Below are positions 20,963 to 35,503 of a DNA stretch of 64,000 bases, one piece after another; positions within the stretch are counted from its first letter, which is position 1, and the number at the start of each line of letters is the position of its first letter. The notes beneath the pieces were generated by a model. That model was not told the DNA's origin and did not search any database. It saw only the letters and a list, made by a program, of their open reading frames with translations. The DNA lies in NCBI GenBank assembly GCA_034008185.1, contig CM067086.1, positions 69,982,286 through 70,046,285 of the forward strand, given 5' to 3'. The DNA comes from Gorsachius magnificus. Its lineage: Eukaryota > Chordata > Aves > Pelecaniformes > Ardeidae. The translations under genes were made by a program, and so were the position numbers.

Positions 20963-23900
20963 GGTCTTGCTTGCAGGCATTTCAGCAGAACCCCCCCCCC
21001 CACTTCTGCCCCGCCAATGTTCCCCCTTTGGCATCTTTGCTTTTTAGGTGTGCAATAATCAGGCACCCTTAATCTTTTTAGAACTGACCTCTATCACTAT
21101 TCGCTGTGTGCTTCCAGATGGCGCAGGTCCCTGCACCTTTCTGCTCTGAGCTTGCTGCAAGTTTGAATCTGAAACAGGGAAATATGTAACCAGTGAAAAC
21201 TGCCTTTATTGCATGCAATTCAAAAGGTGTTGGTTTTATATTGCTAAACTTGTGTGGAAATAGTGTTCAAGATGTGGAAAATCGGACCTGGAGTTCATGC
21301 TGATTTAACATGGCTCTTAAATTGGAGAGGTTCCTGCTTGCCACTAGGAGACGTGCCGCTTTATTAGAGTTATAAGAAGAATAAAATGAATTACCATGGA
21401 GTACTTTTCTCTTCATAGGTTGCCTAGTTTACAAAGCCACATAAATCTTCCGAGTGAAATAGTTGCACGCTTCTGTCATTAGCTCAGCTCAGCCTTCAGA
21501 GGACGGATCTCCAATAACCCCCCGAGGTGCCAGTTCCTCCTCTCTGCTGGCAGCACAAGTCTGGATCAGCTGCACTCGATGCACCAGCATCAGCCTGGCT
21601 TGGCACATCTGTAACTCTGTGTTTGCCTCCTGGAGAGACCAGAGCCGTATCTGGCAGAATGTGACCCTGCCGTCCCCCATCGGCTGGGAGCACCGTCCTG
21701 AACGCTGCATGTCAGGGGGCACCCCGAGTCGTGCTTCTCCCTGGAAAACCTGCTAGTGCTTTCCTGGGTTTGCAGTGGAGCATTAAATACCCTGCGGTGA
21801 ACATCGGAGAAGTCTTTTCTGTCTCTCACTGCTGGCTGTGCCCTGGAACAAGGAGGCGAGCAGATGCGCCCGACCGAGCGGGCGGTCTGTCGGGGGCTTA
21901 GGGGGGATCTGCTCATGAGGGCTGTGCTCTGAAAGCAGGGGGATTAGCGACTGTGTTGGGCTTGTGCGGCAAGGTTTTGGTAGCAGGGGTCCTTATGGCA
22001 ATGGCTGAGCCAAGGCAGGGCAAGAGCTGTTTTCTCCACGAACTGGATCAATCTGTTGGGCAATTTCTATTCACTCCCCGAGGTGAATTAAACAGATTTG
22101 TGCTAAAATGCAAAAGAAAAATTTGTGAACAATGCACTGGGCAAAGTGCTACTGCGATACAGGGTTGTACATGGAGTCTGCCAAGATGTGGCATGAGCAG
22201 ATTCCGTATATCCAGTATATCCACCTGCACCAGCACCCATCCTGTGAGCGTCAGCCCTGGGTCCATCCCCCAGCCCAGCTCTGCCACCCAAAGGTGGCCC
22301 CTTCACCTCCCATTCCAGGGTGGCTGCAAGACAATGCTGAGGCAGTTTCTTATCTCACCCAGGGAAGCTTCATTCCCTTCTGCCTCTGGCATTCCCACTT
22401 CCAGTCCATTTAACCCATTCTTGCAGCTGGGCCCCCTTGCCCTCCATGCCAGATGATTCCTCGGTCACAAGTTATCTCAGCTGAGCCGTTGCAGTGAGAA
22501 TTTCCCCTTCAAATCCTTCATCTTTCTCCCAACTCTGAAAAAAACAACGCACAGCAAACGTGTAACTTGAGGCGATGCTCCTTGCGCGAGCTGTCTGCTG
22601 CTTCAGCTTGTGCAGGAGGGTTGATACCAGCTTCCAGCTTTAGGAAGAGGTCCAAGCACGTTACAGCATTATCATGTCAATGAGCATCTTTGAAAACATC
22701 CCATGTGTTCCAAATTATCTTCTAGTCTGCAGAACTAGACAAACCTTCTCATGCTGCATTTCTAAGTTTTGGCAGTCCCAGCTCACGGTCTTATTGCTCG
22801 CAAAACCAGGGCTTTTCAATACCGAACTTGTCCACATAACTCTTTCCAAATTTCATATGAGGACCCTTAGGTCTTTCCACAGTAAGTTTTTGTTTTAATT
22901 TTTAGTATCTTTAAAACCTTCTCAATGGGAGGTTTGTGTACAGCTACTGATCTTGTGCACGCTCCATCGCATAGCAGCAGCGTTCCTCAGATATGAAACT
23001 CATGCCTGGTGCTCCTGCCTGGCTCAGCGTGCATCAGTTCATCCGTGTGCCTTCTGGAAAGCCACGCGATAGCTGTGTGCTGCTGCGTGTCCCCCGTGCT
23101 CGTACACCCAAGCCACAAGCAGCAAGTGCAAACACCCAGGGGACAGTCAGTGGGTGAGGATTTTTGTTCACCTATGGATGGATGGCTTTAAAAGTATGAG
23201 AGCTGTACTCCTTGATCTGGCAGAGAAAATTCACCCCTACCCCCGTCCTTTTGATGCAACATAAATGAGTCTCTGCTTTGTGTGGAGCTTTTGCTTTGCT
23301 AGCTGGCAACTTTGAGAGAAACAGCAGCAAAACCACCCCAACACCAAAGAAACCAAACCTTCCTTGGTAGTTGATTGAAACAGTTTTATGCCTCTCAGGC
23401 TGCTTGCATCTTGGTAGACTTCTTAAACTTATGTTTTATTGCTACGAATTCTTATTTTTATTGCTGTTAAGTGCCTTATCAGTGCACTGGGTAACGTGAA
23501 TTATTTGCCATGATAACGTGCTCTACAGCAGTCAATAGCAGCAACTGCCCTCGCCAAAGCAGCGCCGTTGTTTACCCTTCAGGGTGTTATCTGGAGTGGA
23601 GGAGGAACCTGTTCATCTGCAAGGTGGGAGAGAAGCTCCCACGGGGGCAGCGAATTTGTTCCTGCTGAGGAGGGGAGAGTTACCGGCGAGCATCCCTGTG
23701 CTGCAGCCTTCCCTTGGCACGCTCCCTGTGCTGCCTCACAGCTGCGAAGGATCTGGAGAAGCAGGGAGGGCGCTAATCCAAAAGGAGTTCATTGGAGTCT
23801 GCGTGGCAATGACCGTCCGGGGGTTGCGAGCCAGACGTCGCTGCCGCGCCAGCAAATCCCCAACGTGGTGAGCGTGCGCGTGCCGAGGACGTGCCATGGG

Positions 23901-26900
23901 CATCGGGAGCGCAGCTGCCTTGCGAGAGTCTGGAGCAGTGAAATCAATGCTGTCCAGGCTGTAATTAAAGGTACTTAAGGACCATTAGCAGAGCTTGTAA
24001 AAATGCTTTTTAATCCAGTTTAATAAATGGGAGCCCTAGTTTAATTGGCATTATAAAAATTACATGTGGGCTATTTTCTATAGAAAATTATAGGTGGAAT
24101 TGATATCCCTGTGGTATGAATCAGTGCTATCCAGGCTTCGGATTAATCCTGTGTGCTGAACATCACATGGTCTGTTGACTGTAAAAGTACCGTGCATCAC
24201 AGCTGTCATCAAATGCAAATGCGCTCTCGAGACTTGCCAAAATACGGGAGTCGAGCACTGTCTGTTCATCACCAGCTTACCCTCCTGTAAAGGGAGATTG
24301 CAGCATGCAAGACTTCATAGAGCTGTTAAATCCTTAGCGCTGCCAGACACAGAGCTAAGGGTTTCTCCAGCAGCTCTGATGGGACAGCCCGGGTGAAGGA
24401 CAGATGATTTGGTCCCAAACTGGAGACTTCTATTCTGAGCCCCACCACTGCACCGATGGTTTTTGCTAGAATTCCTCACCTGCAGCTGCCCGGGGTGGTT
24501 GTGCTTCTGCCATCTTCTCTCATTTGTCTGGTGTCTCCCTCTGGGCTGGCTGCTGGGGAGCTCCTTGGTCCTACATACAAGGTCATTAGCGAGATGATGT
24601 AATTGCACCTTCCCCTGCATCCTCTTCTTTTCCTGGCTGATGCAGGGTGAAGTTTGGCTGTAGCACAGGATCTGGGTGAACCTGTACAACCCAAGAGTGG
24701 TCAGAACTGCTTTTCGCATCCTCTCTCGTCCCTGTTGCATGGATACCTGTTTGGCTGTGGGAATTACTCTGAGAATGGTGAAGCAGCCGTGAAGAAACAA
24801 AACCCCGTTATGAGTTCCCTGCACTCTGCATCACACAGCGACCCCGCAGAAGCCCAGAAATAAATTGTGCTGGATTGATCCCTTCTTGCAGCCAGTTGCG
24901 ATGCTCGATAGTCTGTGGCCGTTCACCAAACACTTCTTTCTCCATAAGCAGCACTTGTTCTATCTTGTTCCCAACATATGAAAGAAAACCCAGCTGCATT
25001 CATCTTCCCTACTGAAGCACCCTTAGTGACGTCTCTTAATTCTTCCTTTTTTTTACTGTCCATTTCTTTCCTGTTTTATGGGTAAAATCCTGACTTTAAT
25101 TAAGTCATTGGGAATTTGGCCACTAAACTCGAAGGGAACAGCCATAGCAGTATCTTCAGAACTGGATTTTATGTTCTTCCTTGCTATGCCAAAGTAGCAA
25201 ACTGTGGTGGAGAGCGATGAATTATAAGAATCTCTTTCTTACAGAAAAGAGAGAGAACATTGTTTATTCTTTTGGTTTTTCTCTCAGTTCCAGAGAAAAA
25301 TGCTCTGAAGCGTTGTACTTGAGTTAATCCATTACCCTCCCCACCCAAATATAAGCCACTATATATTTTTTTTTTTTTGCTTTGCAAGTGGAAGTAGTTG
25401 GCAATCTCTAAATTCCTGTAACTCACAGCAAGAATTTGGTATCTTGGTGTCTGGAGCAATGCTCAGTGTTGGGTGTTGATGCTCCAGGTTTCAGTGGTAC
25501 CATGAAAGGGTTAAAGGGCAGACTTTTTTTTTTTTCCCCAAGACACTTCTCAATAGCTGTAGGAGCCTTAGGCATTTTCTTGCTTCATATTACTGTCTTT
25601 TATTTTAAAAGCATCTTGATGGTGATCGCTTTTGCATCACTCTAGTGCTTTTGCCTGGAATATTGATTTGAGTTTGGTGTGTTTAAAAGCAGAAGAGCTA
25701 AATGCAAGGAAATGGGTCCCTTTCTGCTGGAGGGGCAAAGCTGCCAGGTCAGGAGCCGCTGGCCTGGGGTGGGTGGAGGAGCCATGGAGGGACCTGCAGC
25801 CGGTGGTGGCTATGAGTTGCTGGATTTACCTGTCTGGTCTGCCACGTGGGCTCCCAGCCGGTGTTTAACAAGGCTACAGGGGATTTTAGAAAAACAACCC
25901 AGCATTTGTATGTAGATGGCTAAATGTCTGGGCTTCTCCCAGCTGCACGATAACACTCGAAGAACAACCAAAACCTCTTATTTTCCTTATTGAATTTCCT
26001 GGAGTCACTGATGCCTGCTCCTGTTTCGCCTGACAACTGCCCCTGCAGAAACACGCATCCAAGGGGAAAATGTCATGGTTCAGAGATCGCTGTGGGTACT
26101 ACTGACAGCTCAAAAAGAAATAAAAATCTTCAAAATCCAGCCCTGCCACTCAGCAGGAACAGCTGGGGACTTCCAAAAAAACCCCAACCCATCCCAAACC
26201 AAAAAAGAGTTGGAATATTTTTTGGAAATTCCTCTCCTTTGCATCACTTCCAAACCTGGTAGGCCACAGTGGGTTTTGTTGAGCCAAAGTGGCTCAATTC
26301 AGTAGGAACACGGTTGCCCAGACCTAGGGATGGGGGAGTCTGTGTCAAAACTGCCTTGGAGCCTATGTGCCCCATTTCCAGGTGTGCTCCTCCGAGAGCA
26401 GGATGAGAAAGGGGCCAGTAAAGGTCCCAAATTGCTCCATGGGGTCCAACTGTCCCTGAGCGTTGTGGTGATTCGGGTGGGGTTTTGCGACAAGGAACCA
26501 TTTCGTTAGGAGCAATGGGAGGCAAGAGCTGAGCCTGCAGAGAGTCACTGGAAAGACCAATTGACCTGGAAATTTGGGATCAGTGAGGAAACGAGGCCAA
26601 AAGCGAGTTCAGTGCTGCTTACACCCCCACCTTTGCTCTGCGGCACGGGTGTTAACGGCGCGATGCCTCCCCTCTCCCTGAAGTACGATTGCTTTATTCT
26701 TGCCAGATGAAGCCTTGATCCAGCTGAGCTTGGGCTGGAAGGTGAGGTCTCTCCCAGCTCGTTAGTGGTGCTTGTTGCTGTGGTAGCGGGGGATCTAATT
26801 CCGAATTTTTGGAGGGATTTGGTAACTATTTTTCTGATTTATCTCGGGTGAGGTCAAACTGTAGTTCAGTTAGTGACGTGAGTCTTGGGACTGTCTCTAC

Positions 26901-29900
26901 TCGTACCTAGAGGAAAAAAATTTAAAAAAAGCAAAGGAGAAAAATTAAGATCACCAGGGCAGAATGATACAGTGACCTGTTAATAATAATTACTTCTGAA
27001 GAAAAGTATACCTTAAAGTACTCTATTCCTAGTTTTATGATTACCTTGTCCATGTTTAGAGGGAAGGGTGTTTTGCAATGTGTTCAGCCTTCCCCCTGCC
27101 CTCAGGAAAAGTGCCAAAGCCGCAGGAGCGGGACCCACCGTGAAATCTCCACTGTCGCTGGGCGACGCGCGGTGTTGGAAAGGGTGATGTGCTCCCTCCT
27201 TCAAAGCACGCTCACCTTCATTTCCTTGCTAAGGTATTTTTGTGGCATTATTGTTCCCATCTCACTTTAATCTTCACTTGCTAGTTTTCCTTTTAAAAAG
27301 CAAAATGTGAAATCACAAAAGACTCTTTGCTGCTTGCATTCATTATCCCTCATTTTTTCAAACTGTGGCAGCTCCCACTGTCTCTTCTGTAAGCATCTGT
27401 CAGTGTTACCGTCGGAAAATCCCCTTTTCCCCTGGCTTTGTAACTTAGTGGCCTGTATCCGTTCTGGATGGAAACTTGTCCATGTTTAGCTCCTCTGGAG
27501 TGATTGCTTTTGTGGACATTAAGGCAAAGTCCTTCGATCTTTCTTAAACTTGATTCCCTGCCCCCCCCCCGGTTCTTGGGTTTATCTGTTTCATTATATT
27601 TAATCTGGTCTGTGCTTAGCAGTTCTTTTAGGAAGAGCAATGAATGTTAGAGACAACTGTGTGGCCCTGTAGAGAGAGTAATTTTATTTAAAGCACCCAC
27701 CCTCACCCCCCCAAAAAAAACCCCTAAACCCCACCATCAACAACAATAAAAAACTCCGAATAAAAAGCCCATTGGGGGTGTTGTGGTGTGTGCTCCTGGC
27801 TTAGTCCGCACCTTCCAGTGCTTCCCCTGCAGGTTTATGGCTGACAAATTTCTGTGGAATCGAATGGGACTTGATTTTCCAGATTTATGCCATTTATTAC
27901 TCCCATTGACTCTGAAAGCTTCACCCAGACACGATAACCTGTGGAGCAGCCGTTCCTCCACAGAACACACTGACTGTTGGACAATAATCCTTAAAGGATG
28001 AACAGAAAGATCTCCGGGATCACCGCAACCCCCGAGGTGGTGTGAATGGAGAGGTGAAAAAAACCCAACCAAACAAAAAGCCCTCAATAAAAATGAGAAT
28101 GATCAAAGAAACCGGCTTTTTGCACAGGTTTTGTAGCTAATTTACTCTTGCCTGTGAGTCCCAAGGTCTTTGGGCTACGCTGAGCCGTGGTGCCTGGTGC
28201 TGAGCCATGCCAAGGAGCCCTCCCCACACCGGGCAGCAGCTGTGGGGGCCTGCGGGCCCTCGTGGCCAGTAGCGTGGGTTTGAAGTGAAAGATTTGTGCA
28301 AAGATTTGAAGTGAAAGCCAAAAATCATGCTGGAATCTGTCTCTGGAGCCCTGGGCGGTGGGAGCAGCGCCCTTACCCTGGTCCCATCGGAGGGTTACGG
28401 GGGTGCTTGGCTCTTGCATTTTGGCCAAGGATGAGGAGCTTGCCCGGCGGGGTGCTGGTGCCCCCGGACCTCTGGCTTGCCATCGCTGCTGCTGGCCCTT
28501 CTCTCCTGTGCCCCGACCCCCTCGCCCCAGCCGCACCCCGCAGCCGGTGGCCTTGAGGAAGGCAGGGGATGGAGCCCAGAACCCAACGCCCTTTTCCAGC
28601 CCCGCGGGGAGGCTGAGCTGTGCCGTGGGGGCTGCACCCACCTCTCTGTGCCACACAGGTGCCCCAGCACCCGAGCGCTCGGCTCCCACGGCCGTGCCAT
28701 CCCACTTAAGCGGCTTTTCATCTCCACTTTCATCTCCCAAAGCTATTTTCCCCAGAATTGAGTGGCTCGTAATTTCTTGCCACTGCAGTGGACTGGTGTT
28801 AAGTTTCCCGGCTTTGAAGCTGGCAGAACAAAGGAAGATTCCCTTTTCCTCCTAATTTCTTGCTTGGAAGCGGCGGGGGCTGATCCTCACACCAGAATGT
28901 TTCGCCACGTCTCCATTTCACGCCCGAGGCTTAAATGTTCTGGGCCAGCTGCTGTTATGTGTGGTCTCACTAATGTTTCTAATGTAATATTTATAATAGC
29001 CTGCACAGCAAAGAGAGCCCACAGACCCCAACAGCTGCTGTTTCCCTTTCATTTTTCCTGTCTGCTTTCTTCTGGCAAGGCCAAAAATGGGGAGAAGAGG
29101 GAGAGGTGCCAGTGACACTCCATCTTGCTGTTCAAAACACGGGTTCGCTTTCTATGCTAATCTGTTCGCTGCAGCCTCCCTAATAGTCTTTATATGGAAT
29201 TATTATGCATTGGCAAATAACCTAACCTGATGAATGCTGGTATTTAGAAGGGCAAAAATTCAAGCTAAATCTGTTTCAGGAACAAAATCTGTCTCCGTGT
29301 AATGTCAGGTCTGCCCTGATAATGTGGTTTTGTATTTTATTTAGGTGATGCTCAGCCCTCTGAAGCGCGTCATGCCCTCCGGCAATGGCTGCTCTGATCA
29401 GTTATGTTTCTCTCTAGGTAGAGCAACACCATTTGTCAAGCACGCACAGACAAAATTGGGCTTTCTCTGTTCAATATGCAGTTTGCGCTGGTTGTTAATG
29501 ACTGAAAATAAAACTCGTGCAGCTGACCTCATGGACCCAACTTTTCCTGTGCACCACAGCCAGGATTCAGCCATGTAGCTGCAATTCGAAGAGGGTTTCC
29601 ATTGAAATGGCAACAATAAAATGGATGAATGATGATGCTAAAAAGAAAATGTATCAAATGTGATCTGCATTCTAAATATTTCATGCAATTAATTGAGCAC
29701 ACCTTTTTGGGGAGCTCGATTTCCTTCTGTCTGTAGTTCTCGGGGATATTCTCCATGGCCAGGGATGGGAAGAGGAGGAATTCAGTTTTGCGCACTGAAT
29801 GCGGACACGAAACCTGTTCTTGTTCTGAGCCAGGAGCAAAACGCAGTTTGTGTGAGTTGCATACCACGGGTACCTGCGGTCAGCAAGGCTCAGCTGTGTC

Positions 29901-30379
29901 TCTGCCACTGTCCTGGGGTTTTCGTGGAAGTCTCCTGCTTGCAGCCACTGCGCTCCCTTGACTGCCAGCCACCACCTCAGTGACTTTGGGCTACAGCAGC
30001 TCAACTCCATCTTCAACACTTTGAGGTGCTGAATGACCACCTTGTGCATGCACCAGCTGCGTGGCTGGTGCTTTTCCCTGTTCCTGCAGATGTGGGTTCA
30101 AGAACTGAGCTTCCCTCCAGATAGGCGCTCCTTCCCATGAGGAAGGTCAATGGGTCTCGGGGCTCTTGGGAGCTCCTGTCCTGGGGTGAGAACACAGGCT
30201 GAGCTGCCAGAGTGGTGCTCCAGAGAAGGTGGGGTGAGCCTGGAGGTGACCCTGGGGACCTGGAGAGCCACAGCACGTGGTCAAGGCTGGGAGAGACCTG
30301 GAAGCCCACGTCCCTGTGACCAACTGCTTCTCAATTTGCAGTTTTCAACCCCCTTATCCCAATTCCAACAGAACAAGTT
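20963..30379. other. Unique non-coding sequence, 9.4 kb
   Basis: The longest stretch without recognised transposons. It holds short homopolymers (C run near 20990; T run near 25368-25378 and 25526-25536; C run near 27560). A GC-rich patch at 28350-28700 opens overlapping frames of 218 codons (minus, 28084-28740) and 165 codons (plus). AT-rich blocks at 23940-24100 and 29130-29340 could be conserved non-coding elements, but only an alignment could show this. The 167-codon plus frame at 21953-22456 is unrecognised. Confidence 0.5.
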
Positions 30380-30668
30380 GGTCTCTGCTCCCCAGGAATG
30401 GGCGATGGGACAAGGGGAAAGAGCCTCAAGTTGTGGCAGGGCGGGGTGAGCTTGGCCCTGGGGAACAATTCCTTCCCCAAAGGGCTGTCACGCACTGGAA
30501 GGGGCTGCCCAGGGAAGGGGTCGAGTCCCCAGCCCTGGGGGGATTGAACAGCCGGGCAGAGGCGGTGCTGAGGGCCGGGGTTTGGGGGTGGGATGGCAGG
30601 GGTAGGGGAACGGTTGGGCTGGGGGAGCTGAAAGGGCTTTGCCAACCCAAACGATTTTGTAATTTTAA
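30380..30668 (+). mobile_element. CR1 LINE fragment, 3' end (group G2)
   Basis: An uninterrupted relative of the CR1 split by LTR-C. It runs from GTCTCTGCTCCCCAGG to GGGCTTTGCCAACCCAAACG, and its tail has decayed to ATTTTGTAATTTT. It retains the segment near 30470-30525 that the copy at 1621 has lost. Reading frames are open only in fragments. Confidence 0.94.
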
Positions 30669-33600
30669 GTGAAGCCATAAGCAAAATGGGCTGGACTGAG
30701 CTTGTGGTTATGGTGTGCGTCGGGGTCCTTGGTATGCTCATCTGTTTGGTTGATGCTTCTGGAAAAAAAAAACTCTGTTTCCTGCAAAAACCTGGGCTAC
30801 AAGTAATGGTGAGAAAAACTTTTAAAGCGTGTACATGTATTAAGTAATGGTTTCATTTTAGAATTCCTTTATCATTTCCCTTTTGGCCAATATGGGCTTT
30901 TACAGGGGAAAACCCTTGTTTGATAGTCTTGGAGAGCATTAAAATAGTCTCCTTGTTCGAGGAAAGAAGAAAAGCTGGTTGATATGCTGATTACTAAATC
31001 TGATCCGATTTCCTCGAGGACTGAGCGAGACAAATAAAATCATAGAAGGGAGAGAAGAGCAAGGTTAAAGGATGGCTTCCGTCAGTCCACGTCTGAATCG
31101 GCACGTGGCTTCACTGCTTGCTTTGAGAGCAGATGAAGATGAATCAATGTTGGGCTGTGCAGGAACTGTTTCTGAAAGGCACTTAAGGCACGGGAGCGAT
31201 GCACAGGAAGGAGCCACACTGTGCCAGCTTTATAACTATTTTTTTTGAAGTTAAGAAGCAATAGATAAGAGATGGAATAAAAGGAGCGAAGACAAAAATA
31301 AGCGCAATGCTCGTACGTGATCCGATCCGAGCAGAGCTGCCGTTCTCGCCATCATCAGTAGGTGTTTGCCCACCCTGTGGGGTGCTGGGCTGGGCTGGGG
31401 GGGTTCTGTGGCCGAGCCGCCTGCTCCGTTTCCGTGGTGGGCCTGACGTGGTGCTGCATCCCTGCACGCCGCTGCCTTGCTCTGTGCGCCTGCTCCCAGG
31501 CCACCACAGCAAAACCACTTCTGTGGCTTCCTCAGCCCTTTTGGGGGTCACTGGTTCAAACCCCCTGCTTTTTAACCTCAGCCATTGAACGACCTCCTAT
31601 GAAGAGCTAAGTTAGGCTTCTGTTGGTTTGGCTGGTATATGAGTTAATAAATAACAGCATCTGGAGGTACTTCCCAGCCTCTGGATCTGGCTGTAACATG
31701 TGGGGAGTCCTGGGCACCCTCCATCTCTCACTCTTTCCCCAGGGAAACCCCAATGCTGTGGGGAAGCTGAGCAAAAGCAGGGTGAAGCAGAGCTGTGGGA
31801 TGCTTCGGCTCCATCCCTGCTGCCGAGGAGGCCACCAGGCACGATGCTGAGCAAGAGCATCTATGGCTGCTCCTGACTGCAGGGAGGGAGTCAGAAACCA
31901 TTATTTAATGAATAAGTAATACATCGTTTTACTCTTGCTGACACATCTGAAATCGGGCCCCAGTATCTTTGAGAATCTAGTATCCAAACCCAAGTAGAGC
32001 CATTGGCATGCAGCCAAATTTCCTGCTGGAGAGGAATGCAAATCAGCGGAAATCGGAATTAAAAAGTGATGAAGTAACTGGGGAGCAGGGCTGGTTTTGA
32101 AGGTGTTTGCTCTAACCCTCTGGATTAGGCAGCGGTGTGGGGAGAGCTCCCTGTCCTGGCAGGGGATGCTTCCAGGGCACGAGGGCTCTGGTTGTGCCGG
32201 TGGGGGGGACGTGGGGTCCCTGCCCCACAGCGGGGGTGGCGCAGGCACGGGGCCGCTTCTCCCACCAGCCTGCAGAGCATCGCCCTGCCCTGGCAGCACC
32301 CTCGGCAGGGTCCCCTGCCACCCCTTCTGCTGCACCAGGCACCTTGGAGCAGACGGATCTCTTGGCCACATCAGTAAAATTAAAAATCAAGGTTTAGCAG
32401 CAAATTCCTAAGCTTCAGGTGGTTTTGTCCTTTGAATAAGATTACAAAAAAAAAAACCCAAACCCCTTCAATGTACGTTTGTTGTGGTATCTTCCTCTTA
32501 GAAAGAGCTACTTAGAAATATTTATACAGTGGCTTGTTAAAGCAGCTATAAATAATACATTAGTGTTGCAGAAATGTCTGTTAATGTTACTTTATTTACT
32601 GGAGGTGTACTTTCTTCCTGAGATGGGGATTTTTTCTTAACTCTTTAATTCCCAAAACACTGTTGTGTGGACTGTAACATATAGCAGATATATAATGTAG
32701 GCTGTAACATAGATCGAGCTATAACTTAACAAAAGTGTGTCCCAAGGCTTCTCTGATAGCACACGCAATGCTTTTTCCCTTCATTATCTTGTCGTGATAA
32801 TTCCCTTTAATTATCTTGCCATAATAAGTTCAATAGGTGAATTAATGAAGAACAGTCACTGTGCAACACTGGTAATTTCAACAGCTTTGGATTTTCCGTC
32901 AATGTTTTTGCTGACAAATTAGACCCCCTTTGCTTCCTCAAAGAGCTGTTTAGTGTTCCTTGTGCCCTGTTTTCCTTCCGTCCCATGTTTCTCCATTACA
33001 AAGGCGGCGGCAGAGGAGGGGGAAGCACGCAGCGAGCGGCGTAGCCGTGATGTGGCTCTGTTAGGGCTGTGCAAAATAAACCTTCGTGGTCGTTAAATGG
33101 ACCAGAGGAGCTCTGCAAACTTTTGTTGAAAAAGTTTGCTGCTGCTATTTGATTTAAAGGGGCTTTTTTGGAGGCATTTTCGGGGGGTTAAAAAAACACA
33201 TCAGAATACTTCTTTATAAAGATGTGAAGGATTTAAGATACACAGAGAGCAACTCAAGTTGAACAAACGAGAGCGTTCTGACAGCCCTTGTTTGTGGTGA
33301 TGGTGCTGCCGCAGCAGGAGCTTTAATTTGGTCTTCTTCCCAGTGGTGTTCGGAGGGAGAGAGCTGGAGAGACTGGAACTGGGGGGAGTGGAGATGCCTT
33401 TTCCCACCCGGCTGTGGGGCATCTTCCCCGCTGTGCTGGCGGGGCCGGGGTGGACACGGTGGGCAATGCTGGGGGTCTGGCCACAGCACCCGCTGCAGAA
33501 CTGGGCTTAACCCCCCTTGCCTCTAGGGAGCCGAAGCATCTAGCAGTGATCCTTATTCTCTGGGACAGAGGAAAAAAGACCTGTCTCTTTTTGATCTTGT

Positions 33601-34923
33601 TAGCTGAAAAGTGAATCTTGGTCTCGTTAGCTGGTGCTGCAGTGCAGTGTGTGCTGGCCCATCAATCAGGAGGCTGCAGTTCAGCATCCTCAACAGAGCT
33701 GAGGAAGCTTTTAAATACAGACAACCCGCATAATGCCCCAACAGAGTCTGAATCAATAATTTTAATCTCTTTTTTTTTTTTTTCCCCCAAGACTGGCTGA
33801 TTTAGGTAGGCGCTGTCTCATGCACAAATTGTTGGTGAAAGCTACCATGGTCATCCCTAATAGCCCCCGGGGTATTTATGGTGGCTGTGTGCAAGCACTG
33901 GTGGAGGAGCCACCAATTCTTCCTGTGCCACCCAGTGCCCTTTTACTGCATCCTTTGCCTTATCTTGCTCTGTAAATCTTCCAAGCTGCAAGGCTGCGGT
34001 GTTGATACTGTTCTCCAAAGCTGATAAAGCTTAAAGGGTAATGAAGTGCCCTGGCATCTGCCAGAAGAGGAGAGAGGCAAATAAAACCCTGCAGACCATC
34101 TCACTGCTTAAGCAGACTTATTTCATTCTGTTAAATAAACCCCTGCTCTCCTCCAGGACCCACTTTGTTGCACACCTGAGCTCTGGGCAATTCTCTCTGA
34201 AGCAGCTCTGTCCCGCTGGAGCGGTCAGGGGGTAAATACCACCCTTGCCTTTGCTGGCACCAAATTGTGGGGTTTTGGTGCTTCGCTCCTGCAGCACAAT
34301 CTCGCTCTAAATTCCAGACAGGGCATTAAAAATTCATGGCTCATGGCATTCTGTTGTAAAGCTGATAGTTATAATGACATTTATTCTGAGACAGCACAGC
34401 ACTCTGGACGTGCAGGAAGAGAAAAACTGGGAATGAGTAAGTGGCTGGTGAACCATCGCTTTGGACCATGTGAAGAAGAAGTAAGGCTTGCTTACAACAA
34501 GCATCTAGATAATCTTCTTCATTCTTGTTAGGTGATCAGCCTGTGGAAGAACTCTATTTTGGTTTTTGGTCTCACATATATCTATACCTGGCACGTTTGC
34601 TGAAATGCAGGCTGAGCACCCACGCAGATGGCAGCAAAAGTACAGGTTTCCTCCTCAGGCACAGATTCTGCAGGGCATAATTTTTATTGCTTTTATTTGG
34701 AGGGGCCAGCGAAGCCCAGCCAATGTGCCTCTGGCAGAGGTGGTTTCCTAGGAACTTGAGCTCTGGAAAAAGTGCTGTTGTGCTCTTCCTTTTGATTTTT
34801 GGTGCCCATTACAGGTGTAAGCTTAGCCCTTGGCAGAGTGCCATCGGCTGGGCATGCCTTCACTGGCCGGCAGCACGTTGCACCGATGCCAGATAATATT
34901 TGTCACGTCAAGATTTCCATCTT
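30669..34923. other. Unique non-coding sequence, 4.3 kb
   Basis: AT-rich in 30740-31060 and 32440-32940, GC-rich in 32130-32350. The block 32770-32840 has the near-duplicate TTATCTTGTCGTGATAATTC / TTATCTTGCCATAATAAGTT. Frames of up to 156 codons (31901-32371 minus) have no recognisable domain. Confidence 0.5.
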
Positions 34924-35503
34924 GTGGCCAGCAGGGTGAGGGAGGGGATTGTGCCCCTCTGCTCTGCTCTGGGGAGACCTCCCCTGGAGCCCTGCGTCCA
35001 GCTCGGGAGCCCTCAGCACAAGGAGGACATGGAGCTGTTGGGGGGCCAGGGGAGGGCTCTAAAATGCTCCGAGGGCTGGAGCCCCTCTGCTCTGAGGCCA
35101 GGCTGGGAGAGTTGGGGGTGTTCAGCCTGGAGCAGAGGAGGCTGCGGGCAGAGCTGAGTGCGGCCGCTCAGGGCTTCAAGGGGGCCCAGAGGAAAGGGGG
35201 GGACAAGCTTTTTAGCAGGGCCAGCTGGGACAGGACAAGGGGGGATGGCTTTAAACTGAAGCAGGGGAGGGTTAGACTGGATCTAAGGCAGAAATTCTTT
35301 CCAGTGAGGGTGGTGAAACCCTGACAGGGGTTGCCCCGAGAGGGGGTGGAGGCCCCATCCCTGGGACCATTCCAGGCCAGGTTGGAGGGGGCTGTGAGCA
35401 ACCTGATGTGGTTCAAGGTGTCCCTGCTCCTGCAGGGGGGTTGGGCTGGGTGACCTCTAGGGGTCCCTTCCCACCCAAACCATTCTGTGATTCTATGATT
35501 CTA
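34924..35503 (+). mobile_element. CR1 LINE fragment with ORF2 C-terminus (group G1)
   Basis: About 580 bp, from GTGGCCAGCAGGG to a good double tail (ATTCTGTGATTCTATGATTC). It encodes the C-terminal end of the CR1 ORF2 polyprotein. One frame reads through LGELGVFSLEQRRLRAELSA and FFPVRVVKP to a stop at about 35324. A frameshift lies upstream near 35040. In intact elements this region follows the reverse transcriptase domain. The copy is non-functional. Confidence 0.96.

Noticed and set aside
21953..22456. 167-codon plus-strand frame
   Set aside because: No domain, unusual composition and no supporting signals; likely chance.
28084..28855. Overlapping 218-codon (minus) and 165-codon (plus) frames
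   Set aside because: GC-rich composition opens frames on both strands; the proteins are low-complexity and unrecognised, with no splice framing.
31540..31575. GGTTCAAACCCC, similar to a tRNA T-loop or B box
   Set aside because: No A box, anticodon stem or acceptor pairing could be built around it.
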